Below are positions 46,658-55,737 of a stretch of 64,000 nucleotides of DNA, piece after piece (the first letter of the stretch is position 1; the number at the start of each line of letters is the position of its first letter). The notes beneath the pieces were generated by a model that worked only from the letters and a program-made list of their open reading frames with translations, was not told where the DNA came from and did not search any database. A program made the position numbers and the translations under genes. Source of the DNA: Pseudokineococcus marinus (GTDB lineage Bacteria > Actinomycetota > Actinomycetes > Actinomycetales > Quadrisphaeraceae); the NCBI RefSeq assembly GCF_037482405.1, contig NZ_JBBHZZ010000004.1:310001-374000 (forward strand), in the 5' to 3' direction.

Positions 46658-48364
46658 GTGGGAGCCAGCGCACGATCCGGACGGCACGCCCGAGCAGCGC
46701 GCAGGGCCGCGGGAGCGTCCGCGGCCCTGGCCGCCGCCCTGGTCCTGTCGTCCTGCTACGCCGTCCAGGACACGATCGCGACCGTCGACCGGACCGACGC
46801 CGTCGGCGAGCCGCTGGGCGACACGCCCGTCCGAGAGGGCGGGGACCTGGTCATGGGCCTGTCCGCCGAGCCGGACGCCCTCGACCCGACGACGTCCTCC
46901 TCGCTGTACACGCGCTACGTCATGGCGTCGATCTGCGAGAAGCTCTACGACCTCGACGCCGACGGCGAGCTGGTGCCGCAGCTGGCCACCGACCTGCCGA
47001 CGGTCTCCGAGGACGGGCTGCAGGTCGACATCCCCGTCCGCGAGGACGTCGTCTTCGGCGACGGCACGCCCTTCGACGCCGAGGCCGTCGCGACGACGCT
47101 GCAGCGGCACCTCGACCTGCCGTCCTCCTCCCGCGCCAGCGAGATGGGCCCGATCACCGACATCGCGGCGCTCGACGCCACGACCGTCCGCCTCACCTAC
47201 GAGACGCCGTTCGCGCCCATCACCGCGGCGCTGGCCGACCGCGCCGGGATGATCATGTCGCCGACGGCGCTGGAGGAGCTGGGCGAGGACTTCGGCTCCT
47301 CGCCCACGTGCGTCGGCCCCTTCCGCTTCGTCGAGCGGGTGCCGCAGACGGAGATCGTCGTCGAGCGCGACCCGGGCTACTACGCCGCCGACGAGGTGCA
47401 CCTCGACACGATCACCTACCGGATCATGACCGACGCCTCCATCCGGGCCGCCAACCTCCGCTCGGGCGACGTGCAGGTGGCCGACACCATCTCCACGCAG
47501 GACGCCGACGCGATGTCCCGCGAGAGCGGCCTCACGCTCCTGCAGTCCAGCTCGCTGGGCTACCAGGCGGTCACCTTCAACGTCGGCAACGTCGACGGCA
47601 CCGGGCAGCCGCCCGGGGAGGTCGACACCCCCGAGGCGCAGGACGCCCGCGTCCGCCAGGCGTTCTCGCTGGCCGTCGACCGCGAGGCGCTCGTCGCCAC
47701 CGTCTTCAACGGGTGGTTCGACGCGGCGTGCTCGCCGATCAGCCCCGACAGCCCCTTCAGCACCCCGGCGAGCGAGGCGTGCCCCGAGCACGACCCCGAG
47801 GCGGCGCTCGCGCTGCTGCGCGAGGCCGGCGTCGAGCCGCCGCTGCAGATCGACATGCAGATCTCCAACACGCCCGACTCGCTGCGGCTCGGCCAGGCGC
47901 TGCAGGCCTCGGTGCAGGCTGGCGGCTTCGACGTCCGGATCTCCCCCGTCGAGTACTCGACGCTGCTCGACGTCCAGTCCCGCGGCGACTTCCGGATGCT
48001 CCAGCTCGGGTGGTCCGGGCGCGTGGACCCCGCCGCCAACACCCAGAACTTCCTGTCCACCGGGGCCGGCAACAACTACTCCGGCTACTCCGACGAGGAG
48101 ATGGACGCCCTCCTCGCCGAGGCCTCGCAGGGCACCGACCAGGCCGCGCGCGCCGAGGTCTACGGCGAGGTCGTCACCAAGGTCCAGGAGGACGACCCGG
48201 TCGTGTACCTGTACCGGCAGCGCAACCTCACCGCCCACACCGACGAGGTCGCCGGCGTGCAGACGTTCGCCGACGGCGTCGTCCGGCTCTCGCGGGCCGC
48301 CTTCGTCGGGGACGACGACGGCGCCGATGACGACACAGCCGCCGACACCGCCGGGGAGGGCTGA
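46658..48364 (+). CDS. Peptide/opine-type ABC transporter substrate-binding lipoprotein (SBP family 5)
   Basis: 568 residues. Signal peptide with lipobox LSSC (Cys about residue 33), then an SBP_bac_5 domain: LVMGLSAEPDALDPTTSSS, VREDVVFGDGTPFDAEAVATTL, RQAFSLAVDREALVATVF and TGAGNNYSGYSDEEMDALL. It binds a peptide or related ligand outside the membrane. GTG 46658 is chosen over an earlier GTG at 46622 because GGAGG lies 8 nt upstream and the signal peptide then has normal length. It is the first gene of a five-gene operon. The gamma-glutamyltransferase gene in the operon suggests gamma-glutamyl peptides (glutathione-like) as ligand, by analogy with GsiB. Confidence 0.9.
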   Translation: MGASARSGRHARAARRAAGASAALAAALVLSSCYAVQDTIATVDRTDAVGEPLGDTPVREGGDLVMGLSAEPDALDPTTSSSLYTRYVMASICEKLYDLDADGELVPQLATDLPTVSEDGLQVDIPVREDVVFGDGTPFDAEAVATTLQRHLDLPSSSRASEMGPITDIAALDATTVRLTYETPFAPITAALADRAGMIMSPTALEELGEDFGSSPTCVGPFRFVERVPQTEIVVERDPGYYAADEVHLDTITYRIMTDASIRAANLRSGDVQVADTISTQDADAMSRESGLTLLQSSSLGYQAVTFNVGNVDGTGQPPGEVDTPEAQDARVRQAFSLAVDREALVATVFNGWFDAACSPISPDSPFSTPASEACPEHDPEAALALLREAGVEPPLQIDMQISNTPDSLRLGQALQASVQAGGFDVRISPVEYSTLLDVQSRGDFRMLQLGWSGRVDPAANTQNFLSTGAGNNYSGYSDEEMDALLAEASQGTDQAARAEVYGEVVTKVQEDDPVVYLYRQRNLTAHTDEVAGVQTFADGVVRLSRAAFVGDDDGADDDTAADTAGEG

Positions 48365-48368
48365 CGCC

Positions 48369-49316
48369 GTGGGCCGCTACCTCTTCCACCGCGCGTGGCA
48401 GTCGCTCGTCACGCTCGTGCTCGCCTCCGTCGTCGTCTTCCTCGGCGTCCGGGCGCTGCCCGGCGACCCCGCGCTCGCGCTGGCCGGTGAGGAGGCGACG
48501 CCGGAGCAGCTGGCCGCCGTCCGCGCCGATCTCGGACTCGACCAGTCGCTGCCCGTCCAGTACGGCCGCTACGTCGGGCAGCTGCTCAGCGGCGACCTCG
48601 GCGAGTCCACCCGCACCGGCCAGCCCGTCGCCGACCTCGTCGCGACGACGCTGCCCGTCACCGCGTGGCTGTCCCTCTACGCGCTGGTCGTCGCCGTGGC
48701 CCTCGGCGTCGGCGCGGGCGTCGTCGCGGCGGTCCGGCGCGGCCGCTGGCAGGAGTGGGCGGTCTCGACGACGTCCGTCGTCCTGCTCTCGGTGCCGAGC
48801 TTCTGGATCGGCATCCTCGCCGTCCTCGTCCTCGCCGTGTGGGCGGGCCTGTTCCCCGCGTCCGGCTACGTCTCCCCGCTGGAGGACCCCCTGCGCGCCC
48901 TGTGGCACCTCACGATGCCCGCCTTCGTGCTCGGCACGGCGATCGCCGCCGTCGTCATGCGCCAGACGCGGGCGTCGATGCTCGAGACCCTCTCGGCCGA
49001 CTTCGTGCGCACCGCCCGCGCCAAGGGGCTGTCCCCGCGCCGGGTCCTCGGCCGGTACGCCCTGCGCAACAGCCTCGTCGTCGTCGTGACGGTCGTCGGC
49101 CTGCAGCTCGGCGGCCTCATCTCCGGGGCCGTCGTCACCGAGCGGATCTTCGGGCTGCCGGGGCTCGGCCGGCTGACGCTGGACGCCGTCTTCACCCGCG
49201 ACTACGCGGTGATCCAGGCGGTGGTCATCCTCGTGACGGCCTTCTACGTCGTCATCAACCTCGCCGTCGACGCGCTGTACTCGCTGCTCGACCCGCGCGT
49301 GCGGGTGGACGCCTGA
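48369..49316 (+). CDS. Dipeptide/glutathione-type ABC permease (DppB/GsiC-like)
   Basis: 315 residues, six predicted transmembrane helices. The N-terminus YLFHRAWQSLVTLVLASVVVFLGVRALPGDPA is the DppB signature, and TLSADFVRTARAKGLSPRRVLGRYALRN contains the coupling loop. It sits 4 nt after the binding protein; an in-frame ATG 42 nt upstream inside that gene would give a non-homologous tail, so the GTG at 48369 is preferred. The next permease begins at its stop (TGATG). Confidence 0.92.
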   Translation: MGRYLFHRAWQSLVTLVLASVVVFLGVRALPGDPALALAGEEATPEQLAAVRADLGLDQSLPVQYGRYVGQLLSGDLGESTRTGQPVADLVATTLPVTAWLSLYALVVAVALGVGAGVVAAVRRGRWQEWAVSTTSVVLLSVPSFWIGILAVLVLAVWAGLFPASGYVSPLEDPLRALWHLTMPAFVLGTAIAAVVMRQTRASMLETLSADFVRTARAKGLSPRRVLGRYALRNSLVVVVTVVGLQLGGLISGAVVTERIFGLPGLGRLTLDAVFTRDYAVIQAVVILVTAFYVVINLAVDALYSLLDPRVRVDA

Positions 49317-50272
49317 TGGCCGTCGAGCAGCCGGCCCCTCCCGCAGCCGGTGTCGGGAGCCCGGGCGCCCCGACGCCGGCCGCCGACGACGGGCTGGGCG
49401 GCGGCCGCGGGCGGGTCCTGCGGAAGGTCCTCGGCGACGCCAAGGGCGTCGTCGGCATCGCGCTCCTGGCCGTCGTCGTCCTCGGCGCGCTGCTGGCGCC
49501 GGTCCTGGCCCCCTACGGGCCGACCGAGGTGAACTTCGAGACGCCGTTCCAGCGCCCGCTCACCGTCGGGTACCTCCTCGGCACCGACGACCTGGGGCGC
49601 GACGTGCTCTCGCGCATCCTCTTCGGCCTTCGCGCCTCGCTGCAGGTGGGCCTGCTCGCCGTCGGCCTGGCCGTCGTCGTCGGGGTGCCGCTCGGCCTCG
49701 TGGCCGGCTGGTGGAAGGGTGTCGACGCCGTCGTCTCCCGGGTCACCGACCTGCTGCTGGCCTTCCCGTTCCTCATCATCGCCGTGGGCCTGGCCGCCAT
49801 CGGCGGCGCGAGCCTCGGCAACGCCGCGATCGCGCTGGGCGTCGCCGCGATCCCGACGATGGTCCGCGTCGTCCGCGCGGAGACCCTGCGGGTGCGCTCG
49901 CGCCCCTTCGTCGACGCGGCGCGGACGATGGACGCCTCCGGGCCCCGCATCCTCGCGACGCACGTCCTGCCCAACGCCGGCTCGGCGATCATCGTCCAGG
50001 CGACGATCATCATGCCGACGGCCGTCATCGGGGAGGCCCTGCTGTCCTTCCTCGGCCTGGGCATCCAGCCGCCCACCCCGAGCCTCGGGATCATGCTGTC
50101 CGACGCCCAGCAGTACCTGCTGCGCGCGCCGTCGGCCGCCGTCCTGCCGGGCCTGGCGATCGCCGTCATCTGCCTCGGCTTCAACCTCCTGGGCGACGCG
50201 CTGCGCGACGCGCTCGACCCCCTCACCGTCCCCGCCCGGCGTCGTCGCCGGGGCAAGGCAGCCGCCCGATGA
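49316..50272 (+). CDS. Dipeptide/glutathione-type ABC permease (DppC/GsiD-like)
   Basis: 318 residues. A cytosolic N-terminal tail of about 40 residues precedes six predicted helices. LGTDDLGRDVLSRILFGLRASL and VDAARTMDASGPRILATHVLPN (coupling loop) are DppC hallmarks, and ALLSFLGLGIQPPTPSLGIML is typical. It ends with an Arg/Lys-rich tail. The ATG start shares one base with the preceding stop (TGATG). Its stop overlaps the gamma-glutamyltransferase gene by 4 nt, which ties the enzyme to the importer. Confidence 0.92.
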   Translation: MAVEQPAPPAAGVGSPGAPTPAADDGLGGGRGRVLRKVLGDAKGVVGIALLAVVVLGALLAPVLAPYGPTEVNFETPFQRPLTVGYLLGTDDLGRDVLSRILFGLRASLQVGLLAVGLAVVVGVPLGLVAGWWKGVDAVVSRVTDLLLAFPFLIIAVGLAAIGGASLGNAAIALGVAAIPTMVRVVRAETLRVRSRPFVDAARTMDASGPRILATHVLPNAGSAIIVQATIIMPTAVIGEALLSFLGLGIQPPTPSLGIMLSDAQQYLLRAPSAAVLPGLAIAVICLGFNLLGDALRDALDPLTVPARRRRRGKAAAR

Positions 50273-52140
50273 GCCCCGCTGGTCCGCCGTCGTCCTCCTC
50301 CTCCGCCTTCGTGGTGCCGCCCACCGCGGCCGAGCAGCCCACCCGCCCGACGCTGCAGGGCACCTTCGGCATGGCCGCGACGACGCACTGGATCGCCTCG
50401 TCCACCGCCATGTCGGTGCTCGAGCGGGGCGGCACCGCCGTCGACGCCGCGTGCGCCGCGGCCTTCGTCCTCCACGTCGTCGAGCCGCACCTCAACGGCC
50501 CCGGCGGCGACGTCACCGGCCTCGTCGCCACCGCCGACGGCGCGCCGCCGCAGGTGCTCATGGGCCAGGGCCCCGCACCGGCCGCCGCGACGACGGAGCA
50601 CTTCCGCGCCGAGGGCCTCGACCTCGTGCCGGGCGCCGGCGCGCTGGCCGCCGCCGTCCCGGGCGCCGTCGACGCCTGGCTCGTGCTGCTGCGCGACCGG
50701 GGCACGTGGGAGCTCGCCGACGTCCTCGCCTACGCCGTCGGGTACGCCCGCCACGGGCACCCGGTGCTCGCCCGGGTCGGCGCGACGATCACCGGCGTCG
50801 CGGAGCTCTTCGCCGAGCACTGGCCGACGTCGGCGGCCCTGTGGATGCCCGGCGGGGTGGCCCCCACCGCGGGCGCGAGCATCGAGAACCCCGCCTACGC
50901 CGCGGTGCTCGAGCGGCTCGTCGACGCCGGGCGCGGCCGCCCCAGCCGCGAGGCGCGCATCGAGGCGGCGCGCGCGGCGTGGGGCGAGGGCTTCGTCGCC
51001 GACGCCGTCGACGCCTTCGTCCGCGCCCCGCACCGGCACGCCAGCGGCACCGACCACGCCGGGGTCCTGCGGGGCGAGGACATGGCCGCGTTCTCCGCCG
51101 GCTTCGAGGACGCCGTGACGCTCGACGTCATGGGCGTCACCGTCGCCAAGACGGGCGCCTGGGGGCAGGGCCCCGTGCTGCTGCAGGCGCTCGCGCTGCT
51201 CGAGGGCTTCGACCCGGCGGACGTCGACCCCTCGACGCCGGACGGCGCGCACGTCGTCCTCGAGGCGCTCAAGCTCGCGCTGGCCGACCGCGACTGCTGG
51301 TACGGCGACCCGGGGCCGGGCGAGGAGCCGGTGCCGCTCGCGACGCTGCTCTCCCCCGCGTACACCGCCGAGCGGCGCGCGCTCATCGGTGACGCCGCCA
51401 GCCACGAGCTGCGACCGGGCTCGCCGGACGGTCGTGCGCCCTTCGTCCCACCGCTGCGCGAGACCTACGACGCCGGCGCGGCGGGCGGCGCGGCCGGCGA
51501 GCCGACGGTCGCCCGGTCCGGCGACCCGGTGCCGCGCGCCTCCGGCGCGACCCGCGGCGACACGTGCCACCTCGACGTCGTCGACCGCTGGGGCACGGTC
51601 GTGACCGCGACGCCGTCGGGCGGGTGGCTGCAGTCCTCGCCGACGATCCCCGAGCTGGGCTTCTGCCTCGGCACGCGGCTGCAGATGACGTGGCTCGAGG
51701 AGGGCTCGCCGTCCACGCTCCGGCCCGGCCGGCGCCCCCGGACGACGCTGACGCCCACGATGCTGCTGCGCGACGGCGTCCCCGTCGCCGGCCTCGGCTC
51801 CCCCGGCGGCGACCAGCAGGACCAGTGGCAGCTGACGTACCTGATGCGCACGCTGCTCGGCGGGTACACGCCCCAGCAGGCGATCGACGCGCCGGCGCTC
51901 CACACGACGTCGATGGCCGGCTCGTTCTGGCCGCGGACGTGGACGCCGGGCGGCGCCGTCGTCGAGGACCGGCTCGGCGAGGCGGTCATCGGCTCGCTCG
52001 AGCGGCGCGGCCACGTCGTCACCCGCGCCGGCGACTGGTCGCTCGGGCGGCTGTCCGTCGTCACGCGAGACCCGGCGACGGGCCTGCTCCAGGCCGCGGC
52101 CAACCCCCGCGGCGACCAGGGCTACGCGGTGGGGCGGTGA
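50269..52140 (+). CDS. Gamma-glutamyltransferase family protein, cytoplasmic
   Basis: 623 residues. The N-terminal subunit part carries GMAATTHWIASSTAMSVLERGGTAVDAACAAAFVL and PHLNGPGGDVTGLVA, and the mature small-subunit start is at GATRGDTCHLDVVD, where Thr in GDT is the nucleophile created by autocleavage. GSPGGDQQDQWQLTYLMRTLLGG completes the pattern. There is no signal peptide, so unlike classical periplasmic GGT it works in the cytoplasm on imported gamma-glutamyl compounds. It lies between the permease and ATPase genes, with 4-nt overlaps on both sides. This resembles the gsi-type logic of import then cleavage, with a different hydrolase from E. coli IaaA. Confidence 0.88.
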   Translation: MSPAGPPSSSSSAFVVPPTAAEQPTRPTLQGTFGMAATTHWIASSTAMSVLERGGTAVDAACAAAFVLHVVEPHLNGPGGDVTGLVATADGAPPQVLMGQGPAPAAATTEHFRAEGLDLVPGAGALAAAVPGAVDAWLVLLRDRGTWELADVLAYAVGYARHGHPVLARVGATITGVAELFAEHWPTSAALWMPGGVAPTAGASIENPAYAAVLERLVDAGRGRPSREARIEAARAAWGEGFVADAVDAFVRAPHRHASGTDHAGVLRGEDMAAFSAGFEDAVTLDVMGVTVAKTGAWGQGPVLLQALALLEGFDPADVDPSTPDGAHVVLEALKLALADRDCWYGDPGPGEEPVPLATLLSPAYTAERRALIGDAASHELRPGSPDGRAPFVPPLRETYDAGAAGGAAGEPTVARSGDPVPRASGATRGDTCHLDVVDRWGTVVTATPSGGWLQSSPTIPELGFCLGTRLQMTWLEEGSPSTLRPGRRPRTTLTPTMLLRDGVPVAGLGSPGGDQQDQWQLTYLMRTLLGGYTPQQAIDAPALHTTSMAGSFWPRTWTPGGAVVEDRLGEAVIGSLERRGHVVTRAGDWSLGRLSVVTRDPATGLLQAAANPRGDQGYAVGR

Positions 52141-53969
52141 GCGGGGTGACCCGTGCGGCGGACGACGGGAGCGGCGCGACCCTGCGGGGACGGGCCGCGG
52201 AGGGCGCCGGCAGCGCCTTCCGCGCGCTCAGGGCCCGGGTCGCGGGCTCGCGCGACGACGACGGCGCCTCCGAGGTCGCGGCGGAGGCGGCGCCCGAGAA
52301 GGTGTTCGGCCCGCCGCTGCTCGAGGTCCGCGGGCTGACGGTCACCTACCGCACCGGCGAGGCGGAGGTGCCGGCCGTCGTCGACGTCGACCTCACCGTC
52401 CGCGAGGGCGAGCGCGTCGCCGTCGTCGGCGAGTCGGGCTCCGGCAAGTCGACGACGGCGGCGGCGCTCATCGGCCTCCTGCCGGGCAGCGGCCGGGTCG
52501 CCGCGGGGACCATCACGTTCGCCGGCGAGGACGTCACCCACGCCTCCGACGCGCGGCTCCTGCGCCTGCGCGGCCGCGAGGTCGGCCTCGTCCCGCAGGA
52601 CCCGATGAGCAACCTCAACCCCGTCATGCGCGTCGGGGCGCAGGTCGAGGAGGTGCTGCGCGCCCACGGGCTGGCGACGGGCCGCGCGGCGAAGGAGCGC
52701 GCCGTCGAGCTGCTCGGCCTCGCCGGCATCCCGGACGCCGCCCGCCGCGCCCGCCAGTACCCGCACGAGTTCTCCGGGGGCATGCGCCAGCGCGTGCTCA
52801 TCGCGATCGCGCTGGCCTGCGAGCCGCGGCTGCTCGTCGCGGACGAGCCGACGTCGGCGCTCGACGTCACCGTGCAGCGCCAGATCCTCGACCACCTCGA
52901 GCACCTCACCGAGGCGGCCGGGACCTCGATGCTCCTCGTCACCCACGACCTCGGCCTCGCCGCCGACCGCGCCGACACCGTCGTCGTCATGTCGAAGGGG
53001 CGCGTGGTCGAGAGCGGACCGGCGGCGCGGCTGCTCACCGACCCGCAGCACGCGTACACGCAGCGGCTCGTGGCGGCCGCGCCGAGCGTCAGCGCCGCCC
53101 GCGCGCAGGTTCGCCCGGGTACCCGCGCCGTCGACCGCGCCGCCGGCCCGCGCCGCCACGACACCGCGGACGGCGCCCCGGTGCTGAGGGTCGAGGACGT
53201 CACGAAGGTCTACCGCGTCCGTGGCCGGGGCGCGGGCGACGTCACGGCCGTCGACGGCGTCTCCTTCGTCGTCCCCGCCGGGACGACGACCGCGGTCGTC
53301 GGCGAGTCCGGCTCCGGCAAGACGACCCTCGCCCGGATGGCCCTCGGGCTCGAGGCGCCGACCTCGGGGCGCCTGCTCGTCGGCGACGACGTCGTCGGGG
53401 AGGCCACGGGTGCTCGCCGTCGTGCGGTCCGCCGCGCGATGCAGCCGGTCTTCCAGGACCCGTACGCCTCCCTCGACCCGACGATGAGCGTCGAGCGCCT
53501 CGTCGACGAGCCCCTGCGCGTCTTCGGCGAGGGCGACCGCGCCTCCCGACGCCGTCGGGTCGGCGAGCTGCTCGACCAGGTCTCCCTGCCGCGCGACGCC
53601 GCGCAGCGCCGCCCCGCCGAGCTGTCCGGCGGGCAGCGCCAGCGCGTCGCCATCGCCCGCGCCCTGGCCGTCGAGCCCCGGCTCGTCGTGCTCGACGAGG
53701 CGGTCTCGGCGCTCGACGTCCTCGTGCAGGACCAGGTCCTGCAGCTGCTGCACCAGCTGCAGGAGGACCTCGGTGTCGCCTACCTCTTCATCACCCACGA
53801 CCTCGCGGTGGTCCGCCAGGTGGCGCACGCCGTCGCCGTCATGCGGCACGGGCGGCTGGTCGAGCACGGGTCCGTCGACGCCGTCATGAGCGACCCGCAG
53901 GAGGACTACACGCGGGAGCTGCTCGCGGCGATCCCCGGCGCCGAGTTCTACGCCGCCCGGGCGGGCTGA
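52137..53969 (+). CDS. Fused peptide ABC transporter ATPase (DppD-DppF in one chain)
   Basis: 610 residues with two nucleotide-binding domains. First: Walker A VVGESGSGKSTTAAA (about 97-111), EFSGGMRQRVLIAIALACEP, VADEPTSALDVTVQRQ. Second: Walker A VVGESGSGKTTLARM (about 387-401), ELSGGQRQRVAIARALAVEP, VLDEAVSALDVLVQDQ. An unusual N-terminal extension of about 58 charged residues precedes the first domain. It energises the importer from the cytoplasm. The GTG start overlaps the GGT stop by 4 nt. Fusion of the two ATPases, as in GsiA, supports a peptide or glutathione system. Confidence 0.93.
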   Translation: MSGVTRAADDGSGATLRGRAAEGAGSAFRALRARVAGSRDDDGASEVAAEAAPEKVFGPPLLEVRGLTVTYRTGEAEVPAVVDVDLTVREGERVAVVGESGSGKSTTAAALIGLLPGSGRVAAGTITFAGEDVTHASDARLLRLRGREVGLVPQDPMSNLNPVMRVGAQVEEVLRAHGLATGRAAKERAVELLGLAGIPDAARRARQYPHEFSGGMRQRVLIAIALACEPRLLVADEPTSALDVTVQRQILDHLEHLTEAAGTSMLLVTHDLGLAADRADTVVVMSKGRVVESGPAARLLTDPQHAYTQRLVAAAPSVSAARAQVRPGTRAVDRAAGPRRHDTADGAPVLRVEDVTKVYRVRGRGAGDVTAVDGVSFVVPAGTTTAVVGESGSGKTTLARMALGLEAPTSGRLLVGDDVVGEATGARRRAVRRAMQPVFQDPYASLDPTMSVERLVDEPLRVFGEGDRASRRRRVGELLDQVSLPRDAAQRRPAELSGGQRQRVAIARALAVEPRLVVLDEAVSALDVLVQDQVLQLLHQLQEDLGVAYLFITHDLAVVRQVAHAVAVMRHGRLVEHGSVDAVMSDPQEDYTRELLAAIPGAEFYAARAG

Positions 53970-53982
53970 CCCCCGCCGGGCG

Positions 53983-54915
53983 TCACCGGGTGGCGGGCGC
54001 GCCGGCGACCGTCGCGGCGACCGTCTCCGCCCACGGCGTCGCCGTGAGCCCGAAGACCTCGGTCGTCTCGGAGGCGTCGAGCACGAAGTCCTGGTCCCAC
54101 TGGTGGCGGATGGCGACGACCTCGCGCATCTGCCCGCTCGCCAGCCCGATGCCGCGCAGCACCGGCCACGGGATCCCGCTGACCTTCGGCGCCGGCGCCG
54201 CCATCGCCGTGGCCAGGTCGGTGAGCGCCTGGCGCTGCGAGCGCGGCTCCCCGCTCGGCACCATCCACGCCCGGCCCCACGCCCGCTCGTCCGCGCCCAG
54301 CCGCACGAGGGCCTCGGCGAGGTCGGGCACGTACGTCCAGCTGTGCCGCGCGTCCGGGTCGCCGATCACCCACGCGCGGCCGCCCTTCCGCAGCGTCGTG
54401 ACCTGCCGCGCGAGGTGCGACTGCGCCGGCGGCACCGCGCCGACGAAGTCCGACGCCCGCACCTCGACGACGCCGCGCACCCGCCCGGCCCCCTGCGCGG
54501 CGAGCGCGTCGTGCCACATGCGCGCCCGCAGCCGGCCCTTGCCGTCGGTCGCGGCGAGCGGCGTCGACGCCGTCATCGGGCCGCTCGGGCGGCCGTAGCC
54601 GTAGAGGTTGCCGGTGATCGCCAGCACGGCGCCGCTCTCCTGCGCCGCCCGCAGCAGCGCCGCCGCGATCGGCGGCCACTCGGCCGCCCACCGCGTGTAG
54701 TCCTTCGGGTTCACGGCGTTGTAGACGACGTCCGCCCCCTGCGCCGCGGCCGCCAGCGCCGCGCCGTCCGCGGCGTCGACCGCGACGTGCCGCACCGGCC
54801 CGCTCGACGCGCCGCCGCTGCGCGAGACCACGACGACGTCGCGCCCCTCCCGCACCAGCACCTGCGCGACCGCGGACCCGACCGGCCCCTTGCCCACCAC
54901 CACGTGACGTCCCAC
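53983..54915 (-). CDS. NAD(P)-dependent epimerase/dehydratase (atypical SDR)
   Basis: 310 residues. HVVVGKGPVGSAVAQVLVREG (about 4-24) is a Rossmann motif shaped GxGxxG-like, followed by ALAAAAQGADVVYNAVNPKDYTRW and LAITGNLYGYG (SDR-type Tyr region). YVPDLAEALVRLG and IPWPVLRGIG complete an extended atypical SDR. It oxidises or reduces an unknown substrate in the cytoplasm. The GTG at 54915 is chosen because GAGGAGG lies just upstream; a longer reading to 54984 would cross the operator array. It is divergent from a TetR gene, so it is the likely regulated target. Confidence 0.85.
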   Translation of the reverse strand: MGRHVVVGKGPVGSAVAQVLVREGRDVVVVSRSGGASSGPVRHVAVDAADGAALAAAAQGADVVYNAVNPKDYTRWAAEWPPIAAALLRAAQESGAVLAITGNLYGYGRPSGPMTASTPLAATDGKGRLRARMWHDALAAQGAGRVRGVVEVRASDFVGAVPPAQSHLARQVTTLRKGGRAWVIGDPDARHSWTYVPDLAEALVRLGADERAWGRAWMVPSGEPRSQRQALTDLATAMAAPAPKVSGIPWPVLRGIGLASGQMREVVAIRHQWDQDFVLDASETTEVFGLTATPWAETVAATVAGAPATR

Positions 54916-54930
54916 GACGACCTCCTCGAC

Positions 54931-55016
54931 GAGTGCACTGCTCACTGACGAGAGCAGTGCACTCGCTCCGCGCGCCCGTGTCAAGAGCAGCGCTCTCGTC
55001 TGCGAGCAGCGCTACG
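54931..55016. promoter_or_regulatory. Array of four TetR-type operator sites
   Basis: Four related 13-14-bp sites with core GAGCAGYGCWCT: 54931-54944 (reverse), 54951-54964, 54984-54997 and 55003-55016 (least conserved). The first two form a perfect 13-bp inverted repeat (GAGTGCACTGCTC) with an 8-bp spacer. The last overlaps TACGGT (55013-55018), a -10 whose end is 6 nt before the TetR GTG start. The array fits autorepression and control of the divergent SDR gene. Confidence 0.7.
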
Positions 55017-55024
55017 GTGACGGG

Positions 55025-55714
55025 GTGGTGCAGACGGCGAGGGAGCGCGCCCGCGAGGCGCTGACGGCGGACATCGTCGAGACGGCGCGCGGCCAGCTCG
55101 CCGAGGTGGGCGCGGCGGCGCTGTCGCTGCGGGCGGTCGCGCGCGAGCTGGGCCTGGCGTCGTCCGCGGTCTACCGCTACGTGCCGAGCCGCGACGACCT
55201 CCTCACGCGGCTGCTCGTCGCCGGCTACGCGTCGCTCGGCGCCGCCGCCGAGGACGCCGACGACCCGGGCCTCGCGCCGCGCGGCCGGTGGGTCGCCGTC
55301 AGCCGCGGCGTCCGCGCGTGGGCGCTGGCGCACCCGCACGAGTGGGCGCTGCTCTACGGCTCCCCCGTGCCGGGGTACGCGGCGCCGCAGGACACCGTCG
55401 TCGCGGCGATGCGCTCGGCGGGCGTCTTCGGCCGGGTGCTCGGCGACGCGGCGCGCTCCGGCGGTCTGGTCGGGCGGACCCCGGATGCCGACCGCACCCC
55501 GCTCGTCGGCCCCGACGTCGGCCCCGTGCTCGGCGGCGAGCACCCCGCGCTCGACGACGACGTCCGCGCCCGCGCCGTCCTCGCGTGGAGCTCGACCCTC
55601 GGGCTCGTGAGCGCCGAGCTCTTCGGCCACCTCGTCGGCGTGACGACCGACCAGGACGCGTTCTTCACCGAGCAGGTGGGGCGGCTGGCCGACCTCGTCG
55701 GCCTGATGGGCTGA
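55025..55714 (+). CDS. TetR family transcriptional regulator (WHG-type C-terminal domain)
   Basis: 229 residues. The N-terminal helix-turn-helix (about 10-60) reads IVETARGQLAEVGAAALSLRAVARELGLASSAVYRYVPSRDDLL, a canonical TetR domain. The C-terminal ligand domain carries RAWALAHPHEWALLYGSPVPGY, typical of the WHG/TetR_C_33 class. It lies divergently from the SDR gene with an array of operators between, and is likely an autoregulated repressor that releases on a small hydrophobic ligand. The GTG is fixed by a -10 element 6 nt upstream; an alternative GTG lies 3 nt further on. Confidence 0.9.
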   Translation: MVQTARERAREALTADIVETARGQLAEVGAAALSLRAVARELGLASSAVYRYVPSRDDLLTRLLVAGYASLGAAAEDADDPGLAPRGRWVAVSRGVRAWALAHPHEWALLYGSPVPGYAAPQDTVVAAMRSAGVFGRVLGDAARSGGLVGRTPDADRTPLVGPDVGPVLGGEHPALDDDVRARAVLAWSSTLGLVSAELFGHLVGVTTDQDAFFTEQVGRLADLVGLMG

Positions 55715-55737
55715 CGGCCTCCCGCCGAGCCGCCGCC

